From Pseudomonas lactucae (GTDB taxonomy: Bacteria > Pseudomonadota > Gammaproteobacteria > Pseudomonadales > Pseudomonadaceae), in the NCBI RefSeq assembly GCF_016937615.1, contig NZ_JAFHKI010000073.1:1-64000 (forward strand): a stretch of DNA of 64,000 bases, read 5' to 3'. Below are positions 9,298 to 18,310 of this stretch, in pieces (the stretch's first letter is position 1; the number at the start of each line of letters is the position of its first letter). The position numbers were made by a program, and so were the translations under genes. Below the pieces are notes generated by a model, which ran no database searches, was not told where the DNA came from, and saw only the letters and a list, made by a program, of their open reading frames with translations.

Positions 9298-10107
9298 CTA
9301 GAAGCGTAGCGTGGCACCGGTGGTCAACCACTGCGTGCGCTCGCCGATCAGGCTACGGCCGACCACTACATCAACATCGACAGACTCGCCCAGATGAAAC
9401 CTGGGCCCGGCCTGCCATGCCTGGTCGCCACCTGCCTGGCCGTATCGCTCGGCAACCAGCGTCAGCGCCTGTGCTGGCTGGTATTCAATACCGGTGCCCC
9501 AGGTCATACGGTGTTTTTCATCGCCATCATTGTAGGCGTGCGTCCAGCCGGCATTCAGGTTCAGTCGCAGCGGCGCCACCGGTTGCCAGGTAAGGGGCAC
9601 ATTAAGATCCGCGCCGTCGTAGGCGTGCCTGCGGGCCTGGGCCATGTGCGCAGCGGCCGAAACAGCCATCTGCAGCCCCAGCTCATCCCACGACCCTATG
9701 GGTGCCTTGAACTGCGGACTGAGTTGGGTTTCACCGTCGGCACGTGACAGCGCCGCGCCCCACTGCACGGACGGCATTGCGCTGAAGGTGCAGGCCGGCG
9801 AGAGCGTTTCGCTGTGGCTGGCGCCATCGTGGCGATTTGCGGTGTACCAGGCATCGACATTGCATTCGCCTGGCGCATTAATGGCGCCATCGTCGACCAC
9901 ATAGGCGCCGCCGGCGGCATGTGCCTTGGATATCAGCGCGATCAGAGCAAGAGTGCCCAGGCTCAGACCGATGAAGATCAGATTGCGTCGCAGCGCGCGG
10001 CGTTTGGCCGGTGGCAACAGTAACAACGTGGGGCGCGCGGCGCGATAGTGGCGTGCGCGGTATTTGGCAAACCCGTCCGGGCGCTTCGGGGTGTGTTGTT
10101 TGTGCAT
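9298..10107 (-). CDS. Outer-membrane beta-barrel-like protein with an extended signal region
   Basis: 269 residues. The first 45 are very basic (K, R, H rich), followed by a hydrophobic helix (IFIGLSLGTLALIALI) and a probable cleavage site after SKAHA. The mature part is rich in alternating hydrophobic/polar segments (LRLNLNAGWTHAYNDGDEKH, TLVAERYGQAGGD) and ends in TLRF, a terminal Phe as expected for an outer-membrane barrel. About 200 mature residues would suit an 8-10 strand barrel. There is no internal Met that would give a conventional short signal peptide. No specific family recognised. The gene downstream of it in transcription order is the broken dinB, on the same strand but far off. 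Confidence 0.7.
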   Translation of the reverse strand: MHKQHTPKRPDGFAKYRARHYRAARPTLLLLPPAKRRALRRNLIFIGLSLGTLALIALISKAHAAGGAYVVDDGAINAPGECNVDAWYTANRHDGASHSETLSPACTFSAMPSVQWGAALSRADGETQLSPQFKAPIGSWDELGLQMAVSAAAHMAQARRHAYDGADLNVPLTWQPVAPLRLNLNAGWTHAYNDGDEKHRMTWGTGIEYQPAQALTLVAERYGQAGGDQAWQAGPRFHLGESVDVDVVVGRSLIGERTQWLTTGATLRF

Positions 10108-10125
10108 GATGCACCTCGCATGAGT

Positions 10126-10473
10126 TCAGCTTTCTACGGTCAGCACCGAAATGCCGCTGGCGTTGGCCTGGCAGACCAGCTCGCAGGTGTCTTCACCGCC
10201 CGGCAGGGCGATGACCACGTCGGGGCGGCTGTCGGTCAGCATGAAATGGTTGCGCTGGCGTTCGGCCTGTTTGCCGTGGCGCTGCCAGTTAGGCGGATAG
10301 CGCACCACGTCGATGCCCAGTTCCCGCGCCCATTCTTCAATGTCGCTGCCCAGGAACGAGTTGCCGCCATGAATCAAAACCCGCACCGGGCGCAGGCGGT
10401 GGTAAGCATCCAGCACGTGGCGGGACTTTTTGCTGTCGGCGTAATGACGACCTGCACAGATCAAGATGCGCAT
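10126..10473 (-). CDS. DUF2493 (SLOG-superfamily, YAcAr) protein
   Basis: 115 residues starting at ATG 10473. It has a Rossmann-like pattern: an N-terminal strand ILICAGRHY, then HGGNSFLGSD, then YPPNWQRHGKQAERQRN, and a late PDVVIALPGGEDT. These match the DUF2493/YAcAr group of the SLOG superfamily, proposed to bind nucleotide-derived ligands. Such genes occur on phages and in chromosomes; their function is not settled. It lies 65 bases downstream of mgtA on the same strand and could share its transcript. The 18 bases between it and the next minus-strand gene also permit read-through. Confidence 0.8.
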   Translation of the reverse strand: MRILICAGRHYADSKKSRHVLDAYHRLRPVRVLIHGGNSFLGSDIEEWARELGIDVVRYPPNWQRHGKQAERQRNHFMLTDSRPDVVIALPGGEDTCELVCQANASGISVLTVES

Positions 10474-10538
10474 AGTCAGTGTCCTTGTGTTACGCGATGG
10501 TGGTCGGGCGACCGCCATCGTTCGGAGGGAGAGGGTGA

Positions 10539-13244
10539 TCAGTACCACTGCTTGAAGCGGCGGATGTAGATCGTTTTCATCAGTTGGGCCACGCAGCAGT
10601 AGCTGAGCAAGGTGCCCACCAACCATGGGAAGTACGCCAGCGGCAGCGGTTGCAGGCCCACCAGGGTGCCCAGCGGCGAGAACGGTACGTAGATGCCCAG
10701 CGCGATGACCACGCAGGTCATCATCAACACCGGCCAGGCGGCGGTGCTCTGGAAGAACGGGATCTTGCGGGTGCGCAGCATATGCACCACCAGGGTTTGC
10801 GAAAGCAGGCCTTCGATAAACCAGCCGGACTGGAACAGGGTCTGCATCTCGATACTGTTGGCGGCAAACACGTACCACATCAGGGCGAAGGTGGTGATGT
10901 CGAAGATCGACGAGGTCGGCCCGATCCACAGCATGAAGCGGCCGATATTTTTTGCGTCCCACTTGCGTGGCTGCGCCAGGTATTCCTTGTCCATCTTGTC
11001 CCACGGCAGGGCCAGCTGGGAGATGTCGTACATCAGGTTTTGCAGGAGCAAGTGGATCGCCAGCATCGGCATGAACGGGATAAACGCACTGGCCACCAGC
11101 ACCGAGAACACGTTGCCGAAGTTGGAGCTGGCGGTCATGTTCAGGTACTTCATGATATTGCCGAAGGTTTCGCGGCCCTTGAGCACACCTTCTTCCAGCA
11201 CCATCAGGCTCTTTTCCAGCAGGATGATGTCGGCCGACTCCTTGGCGATGTCGGTGCCGCTGTCCACCGAGATGCCCACGTCGGCATCGCGCAGCGCCGG
11301 CGCATCGTTGATGCCGTCGCCGAGGAAGCCCACCGTGTGCCCATTGGCTTGCAGGGCTTTGAGCACGCGTGATTTCTGCAGCGGTGTCAGTTTGGCGAAC
11401 ACCGTGCGTTCTTCCACGTGGCGCGCCAGGGTGGCGTCGTCCATCAATTCGATTTCCACGCCCAGCAACGGCTGGCCGGGTTCAAGGCCGACCTGGCGAC
11501 AGATCTTGCGGGTGACCACTGCGTTGTCACCGGTGAGCACTTTGACCGCCACACCGATTTCCTGCAGGGCGGCAATGGCCGGGCCGGCGGTTTCCTTCGG
11601 TGGATCAAGGAAGGTCAGGAAACCGTGGATCACCAGGTTGCGTTCATCGGCGGTGGTGTACTGCTGGCGTGCCAACGCCTTGGGAATGTTGCGGGTGGCC
11701 ACCACCAGCACACGGAAGCCGTCTTCGTTGTAGTCGTTGGCAATCGCCAGCAATGCCTCGCGGCGACGCTCATCCAACGCCACGGCGGCGCCGTTCTCCA
11801 TCACGTGGGTGGCAATGCTCAGCATCTCTTCCACGGCACCCTTGCACACCAGCAGATGGTCGTCGTCGGCGTTCTTGACCACGATCGACAGGCGACGGCG
11901 GACAAAATCGAACGGCAATTCATCCACCTTGCTATAGGCAAACGGCGCTTGGAACTTGGGGTTCTGTTCAAAGAACTGCACCACGGCCTGGTCCATCAGA
12001 TTTTTCATGCCGCTTTGGTGGTGGCTGTTCAGCCAGGCCAGGCTTAACACCGCATCGTCGCGCTGGCCGAAGGCATTGACGTGATGTTCCAGGATGATCT
12101 TGTCCTGGGTCAGAGTGCCGGTCTTGTCGGTGCACAGCACGTCCATCGAGCCGAAGTTCTGGATCGCATTGAGGCGCTTGACCACCACTTTGCGTTTGGC
12201 CATGGCTGTGGCGCCCTTGGCCAGGTTGGCGCTGACGATCATCGGCAGCATCTCCGGGGTGAGGCCCACGGCCACCGCCAGGGCAAACAGGAAGGCATCG
12301 CCCCAATCACCCTTGGAGAAGCCGTTGAGGAAGAACACGATCGGGACCATCACCAGCATGAAGCGGATCAACAGCCAGCTGACGCTGTTGACCCCGCGAT
12401 CAAAGGCGGTTTGCGTGCGCGAACCGACGATCGCCTTGGCCAGGGAGCCGAAGTACGTGCGCGGTCCGGTCGCCACCACCACGGCGGTAGCCCGGCCGCT
12501 GACCACGTTGGTGCCCATGAAGCAGATGTTCGGCAGGTCCAGCAGGTTGCCTTGGTCCGCGCTCACCGGGCCGGCGGATTTTTGTGTGACATCACCGAGA
12601 GTGTCGTACTTCTCTACCGGCAAGGCCTCGCCGGTGAGCACGGCCTGGCTGATGAAGAGGTCGCGGGACTCGATCAGGCGGATATCCGCCGGGATCATGT
12701 CGCCGGCCGACAGTTGCACGATATCGCCGGCCACCAGGTCGCGCATCGGCACTTCGCGCAGGGTCGGCTGGCTGCCAACCTGCTCACGGCGCAGTACCGT
12801 TGCGGTGGTGCGCACCATGGCCTTGAGGGTCTCGGCGGACTTGGCCGAGCGATGCTCCTGCCAGAAACGCAGCAAGCTGCTGAGCAGCACCATGGTCATA
12901 ATAATGATGACCTTGGTCGGATCGGCCTCTTCGCCTTGCCGCATCGGCAACCAGCAGTCGGTGAAGAAGCTGATCGCGCCCAGGGTCAACAGCACGTAGA
13001 TGAACGGGTTATGCAGTGCGTGCAGGAACTGCACGATGGCGTGCGGCGGCTTGTCGTGGGCGACTGCGTTGTGGCCTTCGCGTTGCAGGCGGGCAGCGGC
13101 GTCCAGTTCGGTCAGGCCCTCTCGGGTGGCGCGGACATTGGCCAGGGTGGCCTGCAGGCCGTTGTGGGCCTCGCGGGCGGCACGCATCGACAGCTTGGTG
13201 TCGGTGCTGGTTTTGCTCAATGGCGGGTTTTTTTCGGCGCTCAT
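10539..13244 (-). CDS. mgtA: Magnesium-translocating P-type ATPase MgtA
   Basis: 901 residues from the ATG at 13244, which follows an AGGAG ribosome-binding site; an upstream in-frame start would add 12 residues without a good site. It has the P-type ATPase phosphorylation motif DKTGTLTQDK, the TGEALPVEK actuator motif, the hinge GDGINDAPALRDADVGI, and about ten membrane helices, the last six in the C-terminal 250 residues (LVASAFIPFMPMLAIHLLLQ and following). This is the class that imports Mg2+ with its gradient at low magnesium. Length and motifs match MgtA. The role is known for the family. A possible PhoP box-like pair upstream is in the opposite orientation and is not relied on. Confidence 0.95.
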   Translation of the reverse strand: MSAEKNPPLSKTSTDTKLSMRAAREAHNGLQATLANVRATREGLTELDAAARLQREGHNAVAHDKPPHAIVQFLHALHNPFIYVLLTLGAISFFTDCWLPMRQGEEADPTKVIIIMTMVLLSSLLRFWQEHRSAKSAETLKAMVRTTATVLRREQVGSQPTLREVPMRDLVAGDIVQLSAGDMIPADIRLIESRDLFISQAVLTGEALPVEKYDTLGDVTQKSAGPVSADQGNLLDLPNICFMGTNVVSGRATAVVVATGPRTYFGSLAKAIVGSRTQTAFDRGVNSVSWLLIRFMLVMVPIVFFLNGFSKGDWGDAFLFALAVAVGLTPEMLPMIVSANLAKGATAMAKRKVVVKRLNAIQNFGSMDVLCTDKTGTLTQDKIILEHHVNAFGQRDDAVLSLAWLNSHHQSGMKNLMDQAVVQFFEQNPKFQAPFAYSKVDELPFDFVRRRLSIVVKNADDDHLLVCKGAVEEMLSIATHVMENGAAVALDERRREALLAIANDYNEDGFRVLVVATRNIPKALARQQYTTADERNLVIHGFLTFLDPPKETAGPAIAALQEIGVAVKVLTGDNAVVTRKICRQVGLEPGQPLLGVEIELMDDATLARHVEERTVFAKLTPLQKSRVLKALQANGHTVGFLGDGINDAPALRDADVGISVDSGTDIAKESADIILLEKSLMVLEEGVLKGRETFGNIMKYLNMTASSNFGNVFSVLVASAFIPFMPMLAIHLLLQNLMYDISQLALPWDKMDKEYLAQPRKWDAKNIGRFMLWIGPTSSIFDITTFALMWYVFAANSIEMQTLFQSGWFIEGLLSQTLVVHMLRTRKIPFFQSTAAWPVLMMTCVVIALGIYVPFSPLGTLVGLQPLPLAYFPWLVGTLLSYCCVAQLMKTIYIRRFKQWY

Positions 13245-13465
13245 GGTGTGTACTCCTGTCGCCAATGCTCGACAAAACATACCCGTTACTTGCCTGGATA
13301 CAGGCGAGCGAAAGCATGCCGAGTCGCAGACTTCGCGATCGGTTTAAATAAAGTTTCGAGTAACTTTTGCTGCCGCCTTAGTTAACAGGCGCGCAGCGTA
13401 ATACCTCTGGAAGTGTTCATGAAGAACGCCAGTGTATTCATGGATTAGTTGCTGTTTTCAGCGGA

Positions 13466-13759
13466 TCAGGCGGCGCGATTGTCCAGGTAAAACCCGAGTA
13501 TCAGGCCGGCCTGCGCCAGGCTGAAAACCTGGCGTCTCTGTGGGTCTTGAGGGTCGGCGTGTTCCCATTGCCGCACCCATTGGCCGGTGGCTGGGCAGGC
13601 ACGCCAGTGCGCCAGCGGTTGAGCCCGACGTACTTGAGGGGAGGGGGTGACAAAGGCCGAGCGGGCGGGCGCAAAACCCGCGGGCGCACGGCACAGCTTG
13701 GCGCGCAGGGCCGAGGCCAGTGTCCGTACATCAGGGAAGACAAGGGTTTGAAAGGTCAT
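13466..13759 (-). CDS. Hypothetical 97-residue protein with a long leader
   Basis: Starts at ATG 13759 with an AGGTG just upstream. The product is basic (many R), with PSPQVRRAQPLAHWRACPATGQWVRQW in the middle and LAQAGLILGFYLDN at the end. No signal peptide, membrane helix or known domain. It is upstream of mgtA on the same strand, 221 bases away, and could be a regulatory or leader-type gene, though nothing in the sequence proves this. The 5' leader is predicted to be structured (see separate entry). Family not recognised. Confidence 0.5.
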   Translation of the reverse strand: MTFQTLVFPDVRTLASALRAKLCRAPAGFAPARSAFVTPSPQVRRAQPLAHWRACPATGQWVRQWEHADPQDPQRRQVFSLAQAGLILGFYLDNRAA

Positions 13760-14064
13760 AACACACCTCGGGACCGGACACGCATCCGGCGAGGCAGTTA
13801 CGGGGGAGCATCAAGCTCCAGCGCAGCTTACCGGACCGGGGAGGAGAGTCCTGTCATATTCTGGGTTTGGCGTCCGACGTCCGCAAATGCGGGATTCGGA
13901 CAGCAACTGGATACTGTGTCCATTGGCTTCTTTTGTGAGGTTTAAAAAAGGCCCCAGTAGCGGGCAGGGGCAATCTACTTAGGCGGTTAATAAATGTCAA
14001 CGCACTTTTAATTAAAGTGAGCAGTGTTCAGAGTTCATTCAGATAAGTTGCAGTCTTTAGAACT
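13760..14064. other. Intergenic region: structured leader and exporter terminator
   Basis: From 13760 to 13943 (minus strand sense) several hairpins can form in the leader of the 97-residue gene: CCGGA/TCCGG at 13774-13789, GGAGC/GCTCC at 13805-13819, and longer-range pairs using the repeated GGAC/GTCC motifs between 13830 and 13920. The terminator at 13944-13971 ends the upstream exporter gene. I cannot match the leader to a known riboswitch class. Confidence 0.4.
13944..13971 (-). terminator. Terminator of the LysE-family exporter gene
   Basis: On the minus strand GCCCC and GGGGC (13967-13971 with 13951-13955) enclose an 11-base loop, followed by a run of T (A-run 13944-13949 on the plus strand). 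It lies 94 bases beyond the exporter stop. Confidence 0.6.
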
Positions 14065-14676
14065 TCATATACCGCGTGCCGCGAGAACGGCCAGATAAAT
14101 CAATACCACGCCACAGGTGCCATAACTGATGCGCTGCCACAACGGTGATGCGTTCTTGCGCAACAGGTTCACCAGCGCGGCGATCAGAAAACACGACAGC
14201 ACCGAGGCCAGCATAAACCCGGCAAAAAACATCAGCGTCTGCCCATGGCTGGGCGTAGCGCCGACGATACCGGACAACGCGCTGCCCAACGCGCCCCAGT
14301 AAACGATGTTCTTCGGGTTGGCCAGGGAAATCGCAGCACCCACCGCCAGTGCGTTTTTCCCGGAACTGGCCGGTGCGTCGTCCGCCTCGGGCAGGTGCCA
14401 GGCGTCAATCAGGCTGCGTACGCCGAGCCAGGCCAGGTACAACGCGCAGACCACCGTCAACGGCACGCGCACGGCATCATGCTGGATCAGCAGGGCGATG
14501 CCGGTCAGGCCGATCACCGCCCAGACGGCATCGCCCACCAGTGAGCCGATCTGTACCAACAGCGCGGGCGTGAACCCCTGGAGCAAGCCGCGACGCAAGG
14601 TCTCCGCCAGCACGGCGCCGGGGGAGAGGCAAAACACAAAACCAAACACCAGTGCGTAAAAAAAGATCGCCAACAT
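14065..14676 (-). CDS. LysE/RhtB family amino-acid exporter
   Basis: 203 residues from ATG 14676, which follows an AAGGAAG ribosome-binding site. Six hydrophobic segments; the N-terminal helix ends in FCLSPGAVLAETLRRG, the LysE/RhtB signature region, and the fourth helix region has AISLANPKNIVYW, also diagnostic. The family exports amino acids or their analogues, such as lysine, homoserine or threonine. Substrate cannot be assigned. It appears monocistronic. Confidence 0.85.
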   Translation of the reverse strand: MLAIFFYALVFGFVFCLSPGAVLAETLRRGLLQGFTPALLVQIGSLVGDAVWAVIGLTGIALLIQHDAVRVPLTVVCALYLAWLGVRSLIDAWHLPEADDAPASSGKNALAVGAAISLANPKNIVYWGALGSALSGIVGATPSHGQTLMFFAGFMLASVLSCFLIAALVNLLRKNASPLWQRISYGTCGVVLIYLAVLAARGI

Positions 14677-14742
14677 GCCCGCTTCCTTTCGAGAAAGTCG
14701 CAAAGCATACGTCAGCGGCAGCTGTCGGCGGTACCCATCATC

Positions 14743-16026
14743 TTAAATACTCAGGCGCAGGGCGAGGGCGGCCAGGGTGATCAGCAGCACCGGCAGGGTC
14801 AGCACAATGCCGACCTTGAAGTAGTAACCCCAGGTGATAGTGATGCCCTTGCGCGCCAGGATATGCAGCCACAGCAATGTGGCGAGGCTGCCGATGGGGG
14901 TGATCTTGGGGCCGAGGTCACTGCCGATCACATTGGCGTAGATCATCGCGTCTTTGACCACGCCCACGGCATGGCTGGACTCGATGGACAGCGCGCCGAT
15001 CAATACGGTCGGCAGGTTGTTCATCGCCGAGGACAGCAACGCGGTCAGCACACCGGTGCCCATGGCCGCGCCCCAGACGCCGTAAGTGGCAAAGGTGTCC
15101 AGCCAGGTCGCGAGGTAGGTGGTGAGGCCGGCGTTACGCAGGCCATAGACCACCAGGTACATCCCCAAGGAAAACACCACGATCTGCCACGGCGCTTCCT
15201 TCAGCACTTTGCGCGTGGAAATCTTGTGGCCCTTGGCGGCGATCACCAGCAGCAGGACGGCGCACACCGCGGAAATCGCACTGATGGGAATGCCCAGCGG
15301 CTCCAGGGCAAAGCAGCCGACCAACAGGATGCCCAGCACCCACCAGCCGGCACGGAACGTGGCGCGGTCGTGGATGGCGCTGGCGGGGTCAGCCAGGTCG
15401 GCGGGGTCGTAGGCCTGCGGGATATCGCGACGGAAGAACCACAGCAGCACCGCCAGGGTGGCGGCAACACTCACGAAGTTGACCGGCACCATCACGGCGG
15501 CGTATTCGTTGAAGCCGATCTTGAAGTAGTCCGCCGAGACGATGTTCACAAGGTTCGACACCACCAGCGGCAGGCTCGCCGTGTCGGCGATAAAGCCTGC
15601 GCCCATCACGAACGCCAGGGTCGCCGCTGGAGAAAAGCGCAGCGCCAGCAGCATCGACATGACGATGGGGGTCAGGATCAACGCCGCGCCATCATTGGCG
15701 AACAGCGCCGACACCAGTGCCCCGAGCAGCACCATGTAGGCGAACAGCCGACGCCCCCGCCCGCGGCCCCAACGCGCCACATGCAGGGCGGTCCAGGCAA
15801 AGAAACCGGCTTCGTCCAGCAGCAGACTGATGATGATCAGCGCGACAAAGGTGCCGGTGGCGTTCCAGATGATGTGCCACACCGCCGGGATATCCGCCAG
15901 GCTGATCACGCCGCAGGCCAAGGCCAGGATCGCGCCGAGGGTGGCACTCCAGCCGACGCCCAGCCCCTTGGGCTGCCAGATGACCAGGATGATGGTGACG
16001 ATAAAAATCGCGATTGCGACAAGCAT
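14743..16026 (-). CDS. arsB: Arsenite efflux permease ArsB (arsenical pump membrane protein)
   Basis: 427 residues from the ATG at 16026 (GGAG upstream). It has about 12 membrane helices, two homologous halves, [16 protein letters not shown] in the first and [14 protein letters not shown] in the second, both typical of ArsB. ArsB exports arsenite and antimonite, with the proton gradient or with ArsA. The usual neighbours arsR, arsC and arsH are not in the window, so this is an orphan copy or the operon has been split. The frame is open well upstream of this start, but that part has no similarity to membrane proteins and lies in the intergenic region. Confidence 0.9.
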   Translation of the reverse strand: MLVAIAIFIVTIILVIWQPKGLGVGWSATLGAILALACGVISLADIPAVWHIIWNATGTFVALIIISLLLDEAGFFAWTALHVARWGRGRGRRLFAYMVLLGALVSALFANDGAALILTPIVMSMLLALRFSPAATLAFVMGAGFIADTASLPLVVSNLVNIVSADYFKIGFNEYAAVMVPVNFVSVAATLAVLLWFFRRDIPQAYDPADLADPASAIHDRATFRAGWWVLGILLVGCFALEPLGIPISAISAVCAVLLLVIAAKGHKISTRKVLKEAPWQIVVFSLGMYLVVYGLRNAGLTTYLATWLDTFATYGVWGAAMGTGVLTALLSSAMNNLPTVLIGALSIESSHAVGVVKDAMIYANVIGSDLGPKITPIGSLATLLWLHILARKGITITWGYYFKVGIVLTLPVLLITLAALALRLSI

Positions 16027-16488
16027 GTATAAACGCTCCGATGGCTCAGCAGGTGCTGGCCCGTTGTGGTCGGTTGCCCATTGCATCCAGACGCAGTGCG
16101 TCGTGTTGCAACCATGGCTGGTTGGCTTGCAGGGTAGTGTCCGGCATGTGTGTACCCACTCAGGCAGTGCCGGGTTGATGCAGTAGCAGCTCCATTGCGC
16201 AGTTGCGCCGGATGGCGGGAAATCTTCGGCTGGCCGTCGCCCAGAGCATGGATCAATTTGCCTAGGCAAAGTTCGTCTTCGTACAGGATCTACGGTGTGA
16301 TTCGGTGCGGGAGGCATCTGCCAGGCGCTTGAACAGGGTGAGCGGCGAGAATGTTCATCGGTTTCGGTTAAATGCTGTTTCGATTGATAGGGATCAATAA
16401 TCCGCGAATCGACACACAAGTGTTTGAAATTAAAATGAAACATGCATGTCCTAAAGTGCCTGCCCATTGCCGACGAAGGAAGACCCGC
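16027..16488. other. Long intergenic region with a 14-base perfect palindrome
   Basis: 462 bases between divergent genes. TTTGCCTAGGCAAA (16257-16270) is a perfect palindrome of the kind bound by MarR-type regulators. An AT-rich patch (16360-16440) probably holds the promoter of the plus-strand gene. No gene-sized frame with credible coding content was seen. Confidence 0.5.
16257..16270. promoter_or_regulatory. Palindromic operator candidate, MarR-like
   Basis: TTTGCCTAGGCAAA, 231 bases upstream of arsB and 219 upstream of the next plus-strand gene. No MarR gene is in the window. Confidence 0.4.
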
Positions 16489-16704
16489 GTGACCCGAGCC
16501 ACTCGTAACCTGCGCAAGACCCTGGATTGCGTCGCGGAAAATAACGAAACCGCAGCGTTCGACTTGATGCGTGCCGTGGAAAAACTCTCTGATGAAGTGC
16601 TGCGTCAACGCCTGCTCAATACCATCCACCGGCTCAACCAGGACGCCCACGAACTGCGAGAAGCGCGTGATTCGGTGGGGCAGGTGTCGGTAAAGCTCGC
16701 CTGA
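16489..16704 (+). CDS. Small hypothetical helical protein
   Basis: 71 residues if started at the GTG at 16489, which has a GGAAGA site upstream; the frame is open further back to 16372 but that part is low in coding character. The sequence is predicted helical ([20 protein letters not shown], then [20 protein letters not shown]), with no cysteine-rich or membrane segment. Similar short proteins occur in pseudomonads, by my recollection, without known function. The start choice is the least certain part. Confidence 0.55.
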   Translation: MTRATRNLRKTLDCVAENNETAAFDLMRAVEKLSDEVLRQRLLNTIHRLNQDAHELREARDSVGQVSVKLA

Positions 16705-16774
16705 GCAAGATCGTTCAAGACAACCTTTTTTCGCCCTGGCATGCTTGTCGACTGTCTGTCGATGAGCCGTTTCC

Positions 16775-17470
16775 ATGTCTGCTGCCTTGCCTCATTACGC
16801 CTTCGCTCGCGGCGCCATTGCCGTCATTCCGTTATCCCTGGCCTGTGCGCCCTGGGGGCTGCTTGCCGGCTCCATGGCCATCGATGCGCAATTTACCCCG
16901 CTGCAGGCCCAAGGCTTGTCCGCCATTGTGTTTGCAGGTGCGGCGCAGTTGGTTGCCATCGGCATGGTCAAGGGCGGCGCCAGCCTGATTTCCATCGTGC
17001 TGACCACCTTGCTGCTGACCTCCCAGCATCTGCTCTACGGCATGCACCTGCGCCCGGTGCTTTCGCCGCTCACGGCGCGCTGGCGCATGAGCCTGGGGTT
17101 TCTGCTCACCGACGAGTTCTTCGCGCTGGTCAGCCACTATGACCGTCAGACCTTCAACCGCTGGTATGCGTTGGGCGTAGGCCTGACGTTTTATATCATC
17201 TGGAACCTGTTCACCCTCGCCGGCATTGTGCTGGGTAAAAGTATTCCGGGCCTTGATCAACTGGGCCTGGAGTTTTCGATTGCCGCGACCTTTATCGCCT
17301 TGATCACGCCAGTGGTGCGCGATGCGCCGACGGTGGTTTGCGTGGCGGTGGCCTTGCTGTGTTCGGTGTGGCTGAGTTATTTGCACTGGGAGTCGGCGGT
17401 GGTGGTGTCCGGCGTGCTGGGCATGAGCGCGGGGTTTGCCTGCAAACGACTGGGAGTAGGGCAACCATGA
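16775..17470 (+). CDS. azlC: AzlC family branched-chain amino-acid exporter subunit
   Basis: 231 residues, with five to six hydrophobic helices and the AzlC-type start [20 protein letters not shown]. The stretch [19 protein letters not shown] is characteristic of the family. AzlC is the large subunit of a two-part exporter for branched-chain amino acids and analogues. The stop overlaps the start of the next gene by 4 bases (ATGA), so the two are translationally coupled. Confidence 0.85.
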   Translation: MSAALPHYAFARGAIAVIPLSLACAPWGLLAGSMAIDAQFTPLQAQGLSAIVFAGAAQLVAIGMVKGGASLISIVLTTLLLTSQHLLYGMHLRPVLSPLTARWRMSLGFLLTDEFFALVSHYDRQTFNRWYALGVGLTFYIIWNLFTLAGIVLGKSIPGLDQLGLEFSIAATFIALITPVVRDAPTVVCVAVALLCSVWLSYLHWESAVVVSGVLGMSAGFACKRLGVGQP

Positions 17471-17778
17471 TTTACCTGATGATCGTGGGCATGGGCCTGG
17501 TGGTGTTTTTCAACCGTTACCTGTTTATCGAACCGCGCCTGCCGGTGCGCCTTAACCGTGGCGCGCGGGAGTTTCTGGGATTTGCGGTGCCGGGCATGCT
17601 CACGGCGATTTGCGGGCCGATCATTTATTTACCCGATCACCAGCTCAACCTGAGCCCGGCCAATCCGTATTTACTGGCCGGTATCTGCGCGATAGGCCTG
17701 ATGTACTGGACGCGCAATGTGTTGATGACCGTGCTGCTGAGCATGGCGTTGTTCTATCTGTTTCGCTGGTGGGTCTGA
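17467..17778 (+). CDS. azlD: AzlD family small subunit of the exporter
   Basis: 103 residues from the ATG at 17467, overlapping the azlC stop. Four hydrophobic segments, with the conserved NRYLFIEPRL near the start and YWTRNVLMTVLLSMALF near the end. Length and pattern are typical of AzlD, which pairs with AzlC. The two form a short operon. Confidence 0.85.
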   Translation: MIYLMIVGMGLVVFFNRYLFIEPRLPVRLNRGAREFLGFAVPGMLTAICGPIIYLPDHQLNLSPANPYLLAGICAIGLMYWTRNVLMTVLLSMALFYLFRWWV

Positions 17779-17786
17779 CGCGCAGG

Positions 17787-17813
17787 CGTAAAAAAGCCCG
17801 CGGGAGGGCGGGC
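17787..17813 (-). terminator. Terminator for the 71-residue membrane-protein gene
   Basis: GCCCGC (17796-17801) pairs with GCGGGC (17808-17813). On the plus strand it is preceded by a run of A, so the T-tract follows it on the minus strand; it would end the small gene at 17932-18147. Confidence 0.6.
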
Positions 17814-17931
17814 GGAAGGAAGACTTCTAAAAATGAGCCTGACCACTATAAGCGCGCGAGTTTCCCTTCACAGTGAAACTAAATTCATGCGGCTGGCGGT
17901 AAAACGGCCCCGTTGGGACCGCCGTGTCGCG

Positions 17932-18147
17932 TCAGTTTTTGGCGTTGAGCTTGCGCAGTTCTTCGTAGGTAGCCGACTGCACAAACCAGAAGCCGGACAC
18001 GATGCACCAGGTCAGCGTGCCACCGACCAGCACCGCCAGGCCCGACAGAAAACTTGCGCTGAACATCGATACCAGCCCGATGAGCCATACGAAGGCCAGT
18101 GCAATGTAGAGAACATAGTTATTGACGCTGATGACGAAATCTTTCAT
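17932..18147 (-). CDS. Small inner-membrane protein, hypothetical
   Basis: 71 residues from ATG 18147. Two hydrophobic helices (VLYIALAFVWLIGLVSMF and FLSGLAVLVGGTLTWCIVSG) then a charged C-terminal tail (ATYEELRKLNAKN). Nothing points to a specific function. It could be a membrane adaptor or a stress-related small protein. A minus-strand terminator follows. Confidence 0.6.
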   Translation of the reverse strand: MKDFVISVNNYVLYIALAFVWLIGLVSMFSASFLSGLAVLVGGTLTWCIVSGFWFVQSATYEELRKLNAKN

Positions 18148-18310
18148 GACGCTTCCTTGTAGAGAGTATCCCGTGGCCTCCTCAGTGAGGCCAGCGGCGG
18201 CATCATAATGCCATGGTCATGGCGGACGCCAGCTTGGGCGTTAAGGCGTATGGCGTCGTGTGAGGTGGCGGCGAGTGGTACAGTCGCGTTTTTTTCAAGG
18301 AAACGATGGC

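Noticed and set aside
13341..13357. PhoP box-like direct repeat (GGTTTA, AGTTTC, 5-base gap) upstream of mgtA
   Set aside because: Orientation is opposite to mgtA and the second half is imperfect.
12081..13385. Long open frame on the plus strand opposite mgtA
   Set aside because: It mirrors mgtA in antisense and has no family-like motifs; high-GC genes often leave such open frames.
16027..16776. N-terminal extension of ArsB to 677 residues
   Set aside because: The extension has no membrane character and no similarity to ArsB; the ATG at 16026 has a proper ribosome-binding site.
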